DNA of 64,000 bases, taken from positions 16,584,918 to 16,648,917 of the forward strand of contig OW386292.2 of NCBI GenBank assembly GCA_936432065.2, given 5' to 3'. Both the position numbers and the translations under genes were made by a program. The notes below the pieces were generated by a model. The model was not told the origin of the DNA. It did not search any database and saw nothing but the letters and a program-made list of their open reading frames with translations. Positions 48,001-54,726 of this stretch are shown piece after piece (positions within the stretch are counted from its first letter, which is position 1; the number at the start of each line of letters is the position of its first letter). This stretch comes from Rutpela maculata. Its lineage: Eukaryota; Arthropoda; Insecta; Coleoptera; Cerambycidae.

Positions 48001-51000
48001 CAACAGTGTAATCAAATCACATCTAATATTTATAGAAATTTTAGGAAAAAATGTCGCATTGAAAAATGTAGCCTGCGAGAATTTTTTTTTATTTTGGGAA
48101 ATTGACAAAAACTAGATCGTACGAAATTACAAGAAAAGACCAGCATTATTTTTAGTGAATGATTTACACTGATATGTTGCGTGAAACGGTAGATATGATT
48201 TTTTTAATTCGACTGGCCTGCGATGGAGCGCGCTTGCGCGCTACGAAGTAAGAACCAAGCAATGCGGGCAGTTGTTTGTGTTACTTAGTGCTGTATTAGT
48301 AAGTACAATATTCCTGTGTTGGGTTTTACCGGAGTTTTATCGTTTAAAAGATGTAGTTATTAATAGTTGAAAGATTCGACTTTTACTTGGTGAAAATTCA
48401 TGTCAACACTATAGTTTAGCAAATAAAACTGAAATGTTTTTGAAAATTTCCACTGATACATTAAGTCAACATGGCAATTGTTTCGCTAAACATTAGCTTC
48501 GTCAGATGTGAGTACAAAACTACTTACATTTAAAACTGGTGGACCTTAAATACCTAAAAGTTTATGACCTGAGAAATAATTTATTTTATAGCCTAACCTG
48601 AATTAATAATCTATTACTAGAAATGGAATTAAAATAAATTTACAAGAGATGAATTATTTACGTCTGTTTGATCATTAAGTAAAATATTAGATTTTTTGTG
48701 TCTATTAATTTCTAAGCAACGTGAGCTGTGTGACAGATATCAAAACTATAGTTGAATGAGTGATTTTCTAATAGTAAATGGTTAGCAAATGTCGTTGTAT
48801 TCTTATTTTTCAAAAAACTACGTTTATGTTCTTCTATACGTATTTTAAATTTTCTCCCTGTTTGTCCAACATATATCTTAGAGCAAGGTCCACAAGTAAA
48901 ATTATACACTCCCGATAAATCTTCGTTTTTGTTTCTATCTTTATTGTTTTTAATATATGTACTTAAGGTATTATTAGTCTTATAAGCTGTATCCAGACCC
49001 TGCTTCTTTGAAAACAAACGTAATTTTGTCAGTTGGCTCTCCAATGTGAGTTAAACACCTAAATTTTGAATTATTATTATTCAGAGCCGGAAATATACTT
49101 TTAATAGCAAATTTGTGTTGTTTTCGTATGTAATATCACTAGTGCTTAAAATTTTATCGAAAATTTTTTCGAAAGCGTGTTGCCTGGTAATATAAAGAGT
49201 GCAAATTGACAGCTTATTATCTGATTAAATCCCGACCGCTTTAACGGGAGGGATTTAATCTTTGATAATAAACTGCCAATTTGCACGAGTTATATTAACT
49301 AGGGGCAACTTAGCTTGAGAAAACATTTTTAGATAAAATTTAAAGCACGAGTGGTATTTGTGGAGAATATTTCACGAATAAATAATTCATTAAGTATATC
49401 TTCAATATTACGTTCAGTAATTAATTGCCTTCAGACGTTTCCTTGTTGCTTTTTAGAGATTACTCATCTTTATTTTCAATTTCATCATTTACGTCACATA
49501 AAAATGCATTTCCAAAGCGACTCATCTAATAAAAAACAAAGTAGGTTTAAATTACGACAATCAAGAAAAACAATATACGTTAAACCATAGGTACTGTAAC
49601 TTATAAGACTAGTCATCATAACAAAGCACGCTTCGACCAATCACATTACGGGTGAAATCACACAAATTACATATTACCAATCTATCCCTTTTACGTTCTA
49701 AGGCTGCCGGCTCAGATGGTATGGTACCGCCATCTAGTAACGCTAGCTTAACTTAGTTACTAGCCTAAACAGTGAATTGAATTATTATATTGAAGTGTTT
49801 ATTAATATATATTTATGTATTTAATCCTTGTTTCTAATTTGAGAAGTTTGATAGTTAAATTAAGGTTTGCTTGTTTAAGTAGAGAGACTTTAAAAATACA
49901 ACGAATTATAATGTATATAGTGATACTGCAGAATTTTGATTTTCCAAATAAGTGTTAGCTGCTTTGTAATGATTGATGAATTACCATAAGTAAGTACCTA
50001 CATTTGTGTATTTATCATGAAATAACTGATTTGTCTGCTTCGTAGATATTCATATTTAATTTTAGTTGGGAAAATTATTTTGTAATTATGTTAGGTATTA
50101 AGCCATTGAAAGCTGTGTACCTATAACTTGTCCCGAACCTATATAATTTCCACACAGCATTGGCTTTTTAGGTTATTAATACAGTACTACAATTTACATT
50201 AACAATTAGTAATAAGCTAGAGAAGATATTTATAGATAACATTTAAAAGCACGATTTGTCCTATTTGCCGAAAACATGTCACGACACAAAACGTCAAAAA
50301 ATTTTCGCAATATTTGCCGCTGCAGCGACCTAAAAAATTAGAACGATAAATTTTGCATGTTGGTCCTGTCAAAAGCAGATCTAGCTTGAATTACCACTAA
50401 TAATGACGTTTGATTGGTGCAATGTTGTGAAAAAACGGGCTCTCATTGGCTATAGCGTTAATGAGTGAAATAATCTATGTAATATATTATCTACTGAAGA
50501 CACATGGTATTATTATTATTATTTTTTTAGAAATTCCTTTAAATATTAGATGTGTTTCGACTAAACTGTTACATTGAATACACTATGAGCTACAATTAAA
50601 AAAAAACATAGATTTTTAGCTTATGTTTTGCGAGAAAACGCTAGTTATATTTTAAAAATTCAATTTTTCAGATTTCCGAAATAAGGGGAAATTCTCGAAT
50701 TGAGGGTTGAAGGAAATGCTCGATTTTTATGCGCCCTCCGGATTCGGATGGACCAGAAAATTTTACATCGAATACAACACTTTTCAACCATATGTCTGAC
50801 AGCTACTTAGGCTTCAAAAACTAAACCTTAAATTGAAGCTTAAATTCTCACTGTTATCTAAAATTAATAGCCACCCAACTTGACGCCGCTGTATTTTTTT
50901 CTGTGATATAGTTTACAAATATTTTTATGTATAGTGGAACAGAAACTGCGAGAAATTTAAATTCAATACAACCTAAGAATTTACTGAATTTAGTAATTAA

Positions 51001-54000
51001 GTTGATATCATATTATATCTATCTGTTATATTATATCTCTCTAATCCTTGTATTTATGTCTTTTACTTAAAAGAAATACACGAAAAAAAAAACAAAAAAA
51101 CTGGGCTCAACCGGGATTTGAACCCGGGACCTCTCGCACCCAAAGCGAGAATCATACCCCTAGACCATTGAGCCGCTATACTAACTGTCAATATCTACCT
51201 AAGATTAAGTCGAATTTACTCATACTTGTACCTTTTACGAAATCCACAGTTTGATGGGTATGCATTTCTTCGTATGTTAACCTGACACGCTCTTTAATTG
51301 GATCCGTTTCATCAAGGGAATAGTCCCTAAATGCCCCGATTGGTTTTGCAGCGAATTTCGGTTCCGGACGTAGTAATTCTGAGGGATCGATGATGTTGAC
51401 AGTTTTTGTTTCTCCCTGAAAAATGAAAGTTAATCGTAAACATTTGTGTACCTACCTACCGGGTGATTCAGTTTGGTATTCGCCCCCCCCCCCCCCCCCT
51501 GTATCTTTCCTAGTTTAACAGAAAACTACAATAAACTATATATATTTGCAAATCGTTTGTCAAGCTCTATCGATTGACGTCCTTAAATCATCTTTTTGAT
51601 CACATATGCCAAAATAACGATAGTCAACTTTTTTTTTTCAAATGGTATGCTATACATTTTTTTGCCGATTGTTGTAGAGCTTCTCTTTCTGCATTCAACC
51701 ATGTGAAAAAAGTATACACTTCCATTAGGAAAATTTCGAGAAAATTAATAAAATACGAAAAAACTTCATTTAAAGGCTTTGTTTCTGATTCAACATACCT
51801 AGTTAGCCATGGAAACAATTGAATTTTGTCATTGTTAGTAATGTCAAATTGAAAATACTGTTATTTGTGACTGTGTTATTCGTTTTTGTTTTATGTTATA
51901 CTTCTAAATAGATTTACACAATGGTATCTTACAATAATGAAAAAAAATTGGACATGATATTAATTTATGGAGAGTGCGGAAAAAACATAAAGTAGTCAAA
52001 CGTTTATATCAAGATCGCTTTCGAAATAGGCCGGTACCATCAGTCAAAATGTTTGTAAAATTGGCAAGAAATATGAGCGAAAGTGGAAGTTTTGAGAAAA
52101 AAGAAACGTTTTTAAACACCGTTAGATTTCTTCCTTTGGTTCTATCTAAAAGAAAAAGTTTACTTTATACCTCTAAATGACGTCGAAGATCTTAAAACTA
52201 GAATACGAATTGGATGCTGCAGATTAAATGTTAAAATTCATTCTTCAACATAAGGAAAATTTCGAAAAAATTAATAAAATATGATAAAACGTCATTCAAA
52301 GGTTCTTTCTGAATCAGCATAGTTAGCCAAGGAAGCAATTGAATTTTGACATTGTAAGTAATGTAACTAGTACCAACTAGGCAAATCAGATTCGAAAGAG
52401 AGAGATTTGTACGAGGATTGTGTACGGTACTGATGAGGCGTAAAAATTTCGAAACAAAGTTTATTGTTTGACCAAACAAAATTCCGTTTTTAAATAATTA
52501 CGTAATTCATTTTTATATAAACAAACATTTAATGTCGTATCTTTAGTTAATTGATGATAATAACACTCAACAATAATATTAAAATAACAACTAATAATAA
52601 ATAACAATTACCAATAAAAAAAACTACCAATACTTGAAAACTAACTAACAATTAAGAAAATAAAAACATTATTTATTACTTCATATGTTCGAAGAGTCCT
52701 CCGTTCGCTTCTAAACATAATCGTCATCTGTTTTTCACGCCTTGGGTACATACATGTTGAAGAATTTCAACATTTAATCTGCGGCATTCAGTTTGTATTC
52801 TATTTTTAAGATCTTCGACATCATTTAGAGGTGTAAAGTACACTCTTTCTTTTAGATATGGCCAAAGGAAAAAATCTAACGGTAGTAGATCCGGTGATCT
52901 GGCAGGCCACTTGACTCCCTCACTACGATATCCGATCCATCTACCTAGATAAGCTGCATTTAAGTAATTCGTTACAATTATAGCATTATGTGGCGGTGCC
53001 CCATCTTGTTGTAATATCATGTTATGCCTAATATGTAATGGAACGTCTTCTATGAAATTTAACAACTCTTCTCTTAAAAACTGTAGATATCTTTCTCCAG
53101 TAAACGTGCCTTCGTAAAACTTTGGTCCTATAATTTGTCCGTTGAGAATTCCACACCATACGTTAATTGGCCAGATATTTTGGAAATTAGTTTCCTGAAG
53201 CCAGTGAGGATTATCCTGCGACCAATAATGGCAGTTATGTCTATTGACAATTCCATTATTATGGAAACGGGATTCATCTGACCACATGATGCGATCTAAT
53301 ATAGTCATTTCTTGAGCAACTGCCAACCACGCTACAAAATTTAGACGTCTCTCGTAATCTCCTGGAAGCAAGCCCTGATGTAAATGTATTTTATATGGTC
53401 GCAGTTTGTTGTCTCTCAGAATTCTTTGAATTGAAGAATATGAAATATCAGTTTCTGTCGCTAACTGACGAATAGAAATATGCGGGTCTACGAAAACGCG
53501 GGCTAAAACTGCAACTGTATGTTCATCTCGTGCGGTTCTGGGCTTAAAAACGTATCTTTTTTTCTCAAAACTTCCACTTTTGCTCATATTTCTTGCCAAT
53601 TTTGCAAACATTTTGTCTGATGGTACCGGCCTATTTCGAAAGCGATCTTGATATAAACGTTTGGCTGCTTTACTGTTTTTTCCGCACTCTCCGTGAATTA
53701 ATATCATGTCCAATTTTTCTTCATTAGTGTAAGATACCATTGTGTAAATCTATTTAGAAGTATAACATAAAACAGAAACGAATAACACAGTCACAAATAA
53801 CAGTATTTTCAATTTGACATTACTAACAATGACAAAATTCAATTGTTTCCATGGCTAACTATGTTGAATCAGAAACAAAACCTTTAAATGAAGTTTTTTC
53901 GTATTTTATTAATTTTCTCGAAATTTTCCTTATGGAAGTGTATACTTTTTTCACATGGTTGAATGCAGAAAGAGAAGCTCTACAACAATCGGCAAAAAAA

Positions 54001-54641
54001 TGTATAGCATACCATTTGAAAAAAAAAAAAGTTAACTATCGTTATTTTGGCATATGTGATCAAAGAGATGATTTAAGGACATCATTCGATAGAGCTTGGC
54101 AAACGATTTACAAATATATATGGTTTATTGTAGTTTTCTGTTAAAATAAAAAAGATACGGGGGGGGGGGGGCGAATACCAAACTGAATCACCCGGTATAT
54201 AGGGCGAGTAGAAAAACTTTTTAAAAACAAGCTTTTATTACTATTTAGGTGTATTAAAATGAAAAGTTATGTTGAATTAATTGTATTAAAAAACAATTTT
54301 TTTATTATACCTAATATATAGGTACAAATATAAATTTGCAATTTTTATTTTTATTAATGACCCTTAGAAATAATTTTCCAAAATATTAAATATTTTAAAA
54401 GTTATTTACGAAAAATGCCATTTACCTCATTATTATGACGATTTTTGTTTTTATTTTGAGACATTCTGTAAACATTTGTTTGTAATATTATAGTCAAATA
54501 AAAATCTGTCTGTTTGTACTATAAAAACATTTTCTATCATCAATCATTTTTTTAATGCAAATTTCAGTTTAGTTTCTTCATGCCATACAAAGCAAGAACT
54601 TACTAATTTATTATTACTACGATACCTACCAAGATTCTCAT
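29909..54641 (-). CDS. MIOX: myo-inositol oxygenase, six exons (complete if exon 1 is right)
   Basis: MIOX is a cytosolic non-heme di-iron enzyme that oxidises myo-inositol with O2 to D-glucuronate, the first step of inositol catabolism. Exons (minus): 54630-54641, 51232-51415, 42652-42860, 41727-41863, 31452-31682 and 29909-30017. They total 882 bases and 293 residues; the human protein has 285. Iron ligands appear in order: His106 (HAFQTAE), His131-Asp132 (GLIHDAGK), His202 (SWGHDEY), His228 (RFHSFYPWH) and Asp261 (YDLYTK). All junctions are GT-AG and in phase (0,1,0,2,2). The coding exons carry no lesion, so the gene is probably functional despite introns of up to about 10 kb filled with transposons. 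Confidence 0.95.
30125..30290 (+). pseudogene. very short LINE reverse-transcriptase fossil (MIOX intron 5)
   Basis: A decayed GV-Q-S-N-P-G-LLQFLTLINDLC stretch followed by a NFADDRKLFN-like relic matches the PQGS...LGPLLF...ADD region. Only about 165 bp is left. Confidence 0.5.
30735..31358. repeat. short direct repeats inverted around a G/T-rich segment
   Basis: CTTAACCA(A/C)ACGACTC recurs at about 30741, 30806 and 30866 with AAACGAATCAAGATT between. GGGAAAACGCAACAATCTTAACC near 30847-30870 returns inverted near 31324-31347. Between the arms, 31010-31110 is a G/T-rich stretch of TTTAGGGTTTT, GGTTTGGGGTTTTGGG and GTTTAGGGC. Confidence 0.6.
31452..31682 (-). CDS. MIOX: MIOX exon 5
   Basis: Reads TKYGMYQPNCGLENLLLSWG, then HDEYLYRM and MIRFHSFYPWHTSGDY. 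It carries two histidine ligands and ends WVLKF. The acceptor is TTTTTTTTAG|C. Confidence 0.97.
31683..32484. other. no gene seen (MIOX intron 4, distal part)
   Basis: AT-rich intronic sequence up to the LINE tail. Confidence 0.4.
32485..34190 (-). pseudogene. 5'-truncated LINE (Jockey-like), nearly complete reverse transcriptase
   Basis: Three consecutive minus frames, separated by single frameshifts, cover the domain. They read VAIVLPVHKKGDEQDKENYR, PISVLCILSKVIERLI, HGFQCNKSVETATCQLL, LFFDLSRAFDTLNVDFIVCK, GVPQGSVLGPLIFLLFVNDL and LTIMFADDTSIVVST. Then come ILNIDKTECLYFSKR and KFLGTIVDENLCWEQHIDYL, followed by the thumb with YSHLSYNIIVWG. The catalytic pair is present as FADD. Frameshifts near 33370 and 33190 disable it. 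The 3' tail at about 32485-32505 is built of AAATA units. It is in MIOX intron 4, same strand as MIOX. Confidence 0.9.
34499..35193 (+). repeat. G-rich repeat family, copy B (complete)
   Basis: Ends are TACTTCCACATCCAG (34527) and CTGGATGTGGAAGTA (35193), a perfect 15-bp inverted pair. Homology with copy C starts earlier, at CTTGAAAAACCGCTGCCCAA. The body holds GGGGTGGGGGTGGTGATAGG-type tracts and the phrase ACCAAATTTCAAGTCAATAT. No coding capacity. Confidence 0.85.
35360..35673. mobile_element. TA-flanked MITE copy 2 with a nested insertion
   Basis: Same family as 13403-13584 but in opposite orientation, ends CCGTGCGTGTAA and CTACACACACGG, TA on both sides. A ~130-bp insert at about 35456-35586, absent from copy 1, has its own inverted ends CCTATTCTCCAG / CTGGAGAATAGG. 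Confidence 0.8.
35742..36439 (+). repeat. G-rich repeat family, copy C (complete)
   Basis: Nearly identical to copy B over its whole length, with the same TACTTCCACATCC start (35774) and GGATGTGGAAGTA end. The close similarity suggests recent spread or a local duplication. Confidence 0.85.
36746..37385. repeat. inverted-repeat cluster with tRNA-like core
   Basis: TTCTCCAATG...CTGCTATTTGAAGATAAT at about 36852-36900 is inverted at about 37260-37320. TAATGCTCTACTTGCATTTG at 36746 is inverted at 38425-38454. ATAGACTAGGAGCTGACGAC at 37361 is inverted at about 38400-38421. Segments have evidently been copied and flipped, and 38425-38454 abuts copy D of the G-rich repeat. Confidence 0.65.
37088..37150 (-). 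repeat. tRNA-like sequence (tRNA-derived SINE or pseudogene)
   Basis: On the minus strand an A-box-like TAGCTCAGTGAGTAAGG and a B-box-like GGGTTCAAAACC are spaced as in a tRNA, but the acceptor stem does not pair convincingly. It sits between the inverted arms of the surrounding repeat cluster. Confidence 0.55.
37386..38454. other. no gene seen; short tandem duplication
   Basis: A ~120-bp unit with GTAAGAA, TTTTAAGG(A/T)GAATAA and TTTGACAA occurs twice, at about 38045-38150 and 38170-38285. The rest is AT-rich spacer. Confidence 0.45.
38455..38950 (-). repeat. G-rich repeat family, copy D (truncated, inverted)
   Basis: Reverse-oriented relative to B and C. The terminus TACTTCCACGTCCAG is at 38455. 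The family landmarks CTTGAAATTTGGTACACATA and GGGGTAAATTTGGGG follow. It stops at TTTTTTTACTC near 38950. Confidence 0.85.
38951..40892. other. no gene recognised (MIOX intron 4, central part)
   Basis: A 39114-39366 stretch is GC-richer and open in two frames, but I recognise neither product. GTCCGACAAAA/TTGTCGGAC-type motifs recur near 39936, 39991 and 40127. A GC-rich segment with CGGCCCGGCC near 40643-40700 has short inverted ends (GGAACAAATGCC / GGCAAATGTCC-like). Confidence 0.35.
40893..40975 (+). pseudogene. tiny LINE reverse-transcriptase fossil
   Basis: The frame reads VASGVPQGSIL, then a frameshifted LLFILFIND-like stretch. Only this block survives. Confidence 0.6.
40976..41726. other. 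no gene seen; miniature-element edge
   Basis: AAAACACCCTGTATATAAC near 41685-41703 resembles the outer end common to Tc1/mariner-type miniature elements. A matching partner end was not located. Confidence 0.35.
41727..41863 (-). CDS. MIOX: MIOX exon 4
   Basis: Residues 136 to codon 181. Reads VMAFYEEPQWCVVGDTFVVG and then CDWSDNIVYRDTSFRNN, matching the EPQWAVVGDTFPVGC block of MIOX. Donor TATAA|GTAAGC. Confidence 0.97.
41864..42651. other. no gene seen (MIOX intron 3)
   Basis: AT-rich intron of 788 bp between exons 4 and 3. GATACCTCATTTGAACGG near 42121 resembles a phrase frequent in insect repeats. Confidence 0.35.
42652..42860 (-). CDS. MIOX: MIOX exon 3
   Basis: Residues 66-135. Contains LNELVDESDPDVDIPN, HAFQTAERIRKDYPDDDWF and LTGLIHDAGK, hence three of the six iron ligands. 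The donor AAG|GTGAGT is consensus. Confidence 0.97.
43070..43375 (+). pseudogene. LINE ORF C-terminal fragment, plus orientation (MIOX intron 2)
   Basis: Reads MDRKTRKILAMG, RPKPDVRRLYVKVKDGDRG and, after a frameshift, LVKYHDKDKKLHSIQKQARK and TPDVDAKKKIKTSRIL. This is the region behind the reverse transcriptase in the insect LINE ORFs commonly annotated as R2-like. Stops break it. Confidence 0.7.
43376..44042 (-). pseudogene. LINE ORF C-terminal fragment, minus orientation
   Basis: Reads LRSAGLKSGTEGFIVACQDL, GVEAPDINCRICCHSPESLM and HLLSA with a CxxC...H-type cluster. Then YYHLRHSHGVDQ and, near 43480-43390, HSIKVVVLIIGVLAGMKPSL. These are the last domains of the same LINE type as the fragment at 43070-43375, but on the opposite strand and immediately adjacent. 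Confidence 0.75.
44133..44336. repeat. ~200-bp inverted-repeat miniature element
   Basis: ATATCTCTAAAAAGTAAGAA at the left is repeated inverted as TTCTTACTTTTTAGAGATAT at the right. Pairing continues inward to CACTCA / TGAGTG. Confidence 0.7.
44337..45323. other. no gene seen (MIOX intron 2)
   Basis: AT-rich intronic sequence without recognisable coding or repeat boundaries. Confidence 0.35.
45324..45634 (+). repeat. GATCCAGCGGCAGGGA repeat, one full and one partial copy
   Basis: A ~150-bp unit (45324-45475) has inverted ends carrying GATCCAGCGGCAGGGA / TCCCTGCCGCTGGATC. Its first ~110 bp, with CCCGACATTGTCGGTACGC and TTGGAATTCCAGCGGACCAG, recurs directly at 45522-45634. The second copy ends just before the transposon-protein frame at 45640. 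Confidence 0.75.
45640..47001 (+). pseudogene. broken gene of an uncharacterised arthropod transposon protein
   Basis: Three frames in series encode one protein of about 450 residues. An acidic Ser-rich N-terminus (YSLDSDEESEDNVDDD) leads to RELSDLIRDPDLSKAKAELL and MYRSRQKDLIPFF. After a frameshift near 46005 come SDWRLFIDASKLSLKTVLLH and ICADLKVIAILLGMQQGYTK, followed by YCCFLCEWDSR. After a second frameshift near 46410 come LHINLGLMKNLVKAMDKEGR, IFVGSQIKNLFKDAEFD, CNMSLKVHFLHSRLDYLTEN and EHGERFHQDI. A stop replaces Trp at DYC. The tail RDAPEVTYKGRAKKRKKNN ends near 47001. I know this family as multicopy, unnamed proteins in insects. The CxxC, acidic and histidine patterns suggest a transposase-related protein, but that is an inference. 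Confidence 0.8.
47002..47775. other. no gene seen
   Basis: AT-rich sequence after the transposon-protein relic. It may include that element's 3' end. Confidence 0.35.
48700..49180 (-). pseudogene. Penelope-like element fragment, GIY-YIG endonuclease end
   Basis: The 110-codon minus frame reads SQLTKLRLFSKKQGLDTAY, then LSGVYNFTCGPCSKIYVGQT and GRKFKIRIEEHKRSF, ending FANHLLLENHSFN. GVYNFTC...IYVGQTGR...R..EH is the GIY-YIG nuclease core with its CxxC insert, placed C-terminally in Penelope-like retroelements. Behind it (about 49040-49180) a second frame holds KQHKFAIKSIF and NNNSKFRCLTHIGEPTDK remnants. The reverse transcriptase is missing, so the copy is 5'-truncated. Confidence 0.85.
49188..49297. 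repeat. 110-bp near-perfect hairpin
   Basis: TAATATAAAGAGTGCAAATT at the left pairs with AATTTGCACGAGTTATATTA at the right. The inner arms GATTAAATCCC / GGGATTTAATC enclose a GACCGCTTTAACGG loop. It is the third hairpin of this style in the window. Confidence 0.75.
51103..51174 (-). tRNA. tRNA-Pro (anticodon TGG)
   Basis: This 72-base minus-strand gene folds as a complete cloverleaf. The seven-pair acceptor stem is GGCTCAA/TTGAGCC. The D arm contains the A box TGGTCTAGGGGTATG. The anticodon stem is TCTCGC/GCGAGA around the loop TTTGGGT with anticodon TGG. The T arm CCCGGGTTCAAATCCCGG holds the B box. The unpaired 3' base is C. A T run 4-20 bases downstream (TTTTTTTG then ten Ts) is an RNA polymerase III terminator. 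All invariant features are intact, so it is most likely a working gene. It lies in MIOX intron 2, 58 bp from exon 2, same strand. Confidence 0.96.
51232..51415 (-). CDS. MIOX: MIOX exon 2
   Basis: Residues 5-65 plus one base. Contains DPSELLRPEPKF, FRDYSLDETDPIKERVRLTY and EEMHTHQTVDFVK, the substrate-lid and HTxQTVDFV region of MIOX. Acceptor TTTTTCAG|GGA, donor AAAAG|GTACAA. A mariner-like element ends 43 bp upstream of the acceptor, in intron 1. Confidence 0.96.
51918..52260 (+). pseudogene. internally deleted mariner-like transposase copy
   Basis: Starts MVSYNNEKKLDMILIYGECG as in the intact gene, then frameshifts (KNIK-stop). The DNA continues homologous to about codon 60, then jumps to the FLW-YLKEKVYF-PLNDVEDL region near codon 291. 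The whole catalytic domain is missing. Confidence 0.85.
52724..53740 (-). CDS. mariner-like transposase, intact 338 codons
   Basis: A cut-and-paste transposase of the Tc1/mariner superfamily. The N-terminal part (about 1-120) holds two helix-turn-helix-like regions (EEKLDMILIHGECGKNSKAA and ISIRQLATETDISYSSIQRI). The catalytic blocks follow: MWSDESRF (Asp155), ILQQDGAPPHN (Asp246) and WPARSPDLLPLDFFLW (Asp289 by analogy with mariner). By my count 42 residues lie between the second and third aspartates, near the DD41D spacing quoted for rosa-like elements. No stop or frameshift is present and the start lies in a clean leader. With both TIRs intact this copy could be, or recently was, active. 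A related dead copy is at 5930-6857. Confidence 0.92.
   Translation of the reverse strand: MVSYTNEEKLDMILIHGECGKNSKAAKRLYQDRFRNRPVPSDKMFAKLARNMSKSGSFEKKRYVFKPRTARDEHTVAVLARVFVDPHISIRQLATETDISYSSIQRILRDNKLRPYKIHLHQGLLPGDYERRLNFVAWLAVAQEMTILDRIMWSDESRFHNNGIVNRHNCHYWSQDNPHWLQETNFQNIWPINVWCGILNGQIIGPKFYEGTFTGERYLQFLREELLNFIEDVPLHIRHNMILQQDGAPPHNAIIVTNYLNAAYLGRWIGYRSEGVKWPARSPDLLPLDFFLWPYLKERVYFTPLNDVEDLKNRIQTECRRLNVEILQHVCTQGVKNR
54630..54641 (-). CDS. MIOX: MIOX exon 1, 12-base coding part (predicted)
   Basis: The sequence is ATGAGAATCTTG followed by donor GTAGGT, giving MRIL joined in phase 0 to GETKTVNIIDPSELL. Support: exon 2 has no upstream in-frame ATG and needs a phase-0 partner. The ATG context is ATCAAAATG, a strong insect start context. 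An initiator TCAGT and a TATTTAAG box lie just upstream. Other positions are possible, and a transcript is needed to settle it. Confidence 0.55.
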
Positions 54642-54689
54642 TTTGATGTATTTTCAAAACTTTCACTTCACCCTTTACCACAAAAACAA

Positions 54690-54726
54690 ACTGACAGTAA
54701 ACTACAAATCATCTATTACTTAAATA
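54690..54726 (-). promoter_or_regulatory. candidate MIOX core promoter
   Basis: On the minus strand a TATTTAAG box (54719-54726) precedes TCAGT (54690-54694), the arthropod initiator motif, by about 30 bases. This would give a leader of about 51 bases before the predicted ATG at 54641. Confidence 0.45.

Larger units (their letters stand above)
47776..50811. repeat. 3.0-kb block with ~280-bp inverted arms
   Basis: The left arm (47776-48048) begins CCTAAGTA and contains AATTTTCTGCTGAATCCGAA and GGCGCATAAAAATCG. The right arm (50527-50811) is its diverged reverse complement, ending TACTTAGG. No clear target-site duplication is visible. The interior includes the Penelope-like fragment, a hairpin and about 1.2 kb (49298-50526) without recognisable genes. 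Confidence 0.75.
51459..54195. mobile_element. mariner-like composite: intact copy plus inverted deleted copy
   Basis: The ends are CCGGGTGATTCAG and CTGAATCACCCGG, flanked by TA (51457-51458 and 54196-54197). The right part (about 52480-54195) reads minus and has an intact transposase. The left part (51459 to about 52260) reads plus. It has the same terminus with a poly-C run (51483-51499), the leader and the transposase N-terminus up to about codon 60, joined by a deletion to the C-terminal PLNDVEDLK region. The inverted similarity therefore spans about 670 bp. It fills 85% of MIOX intron 1. Confidence 0.8.
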
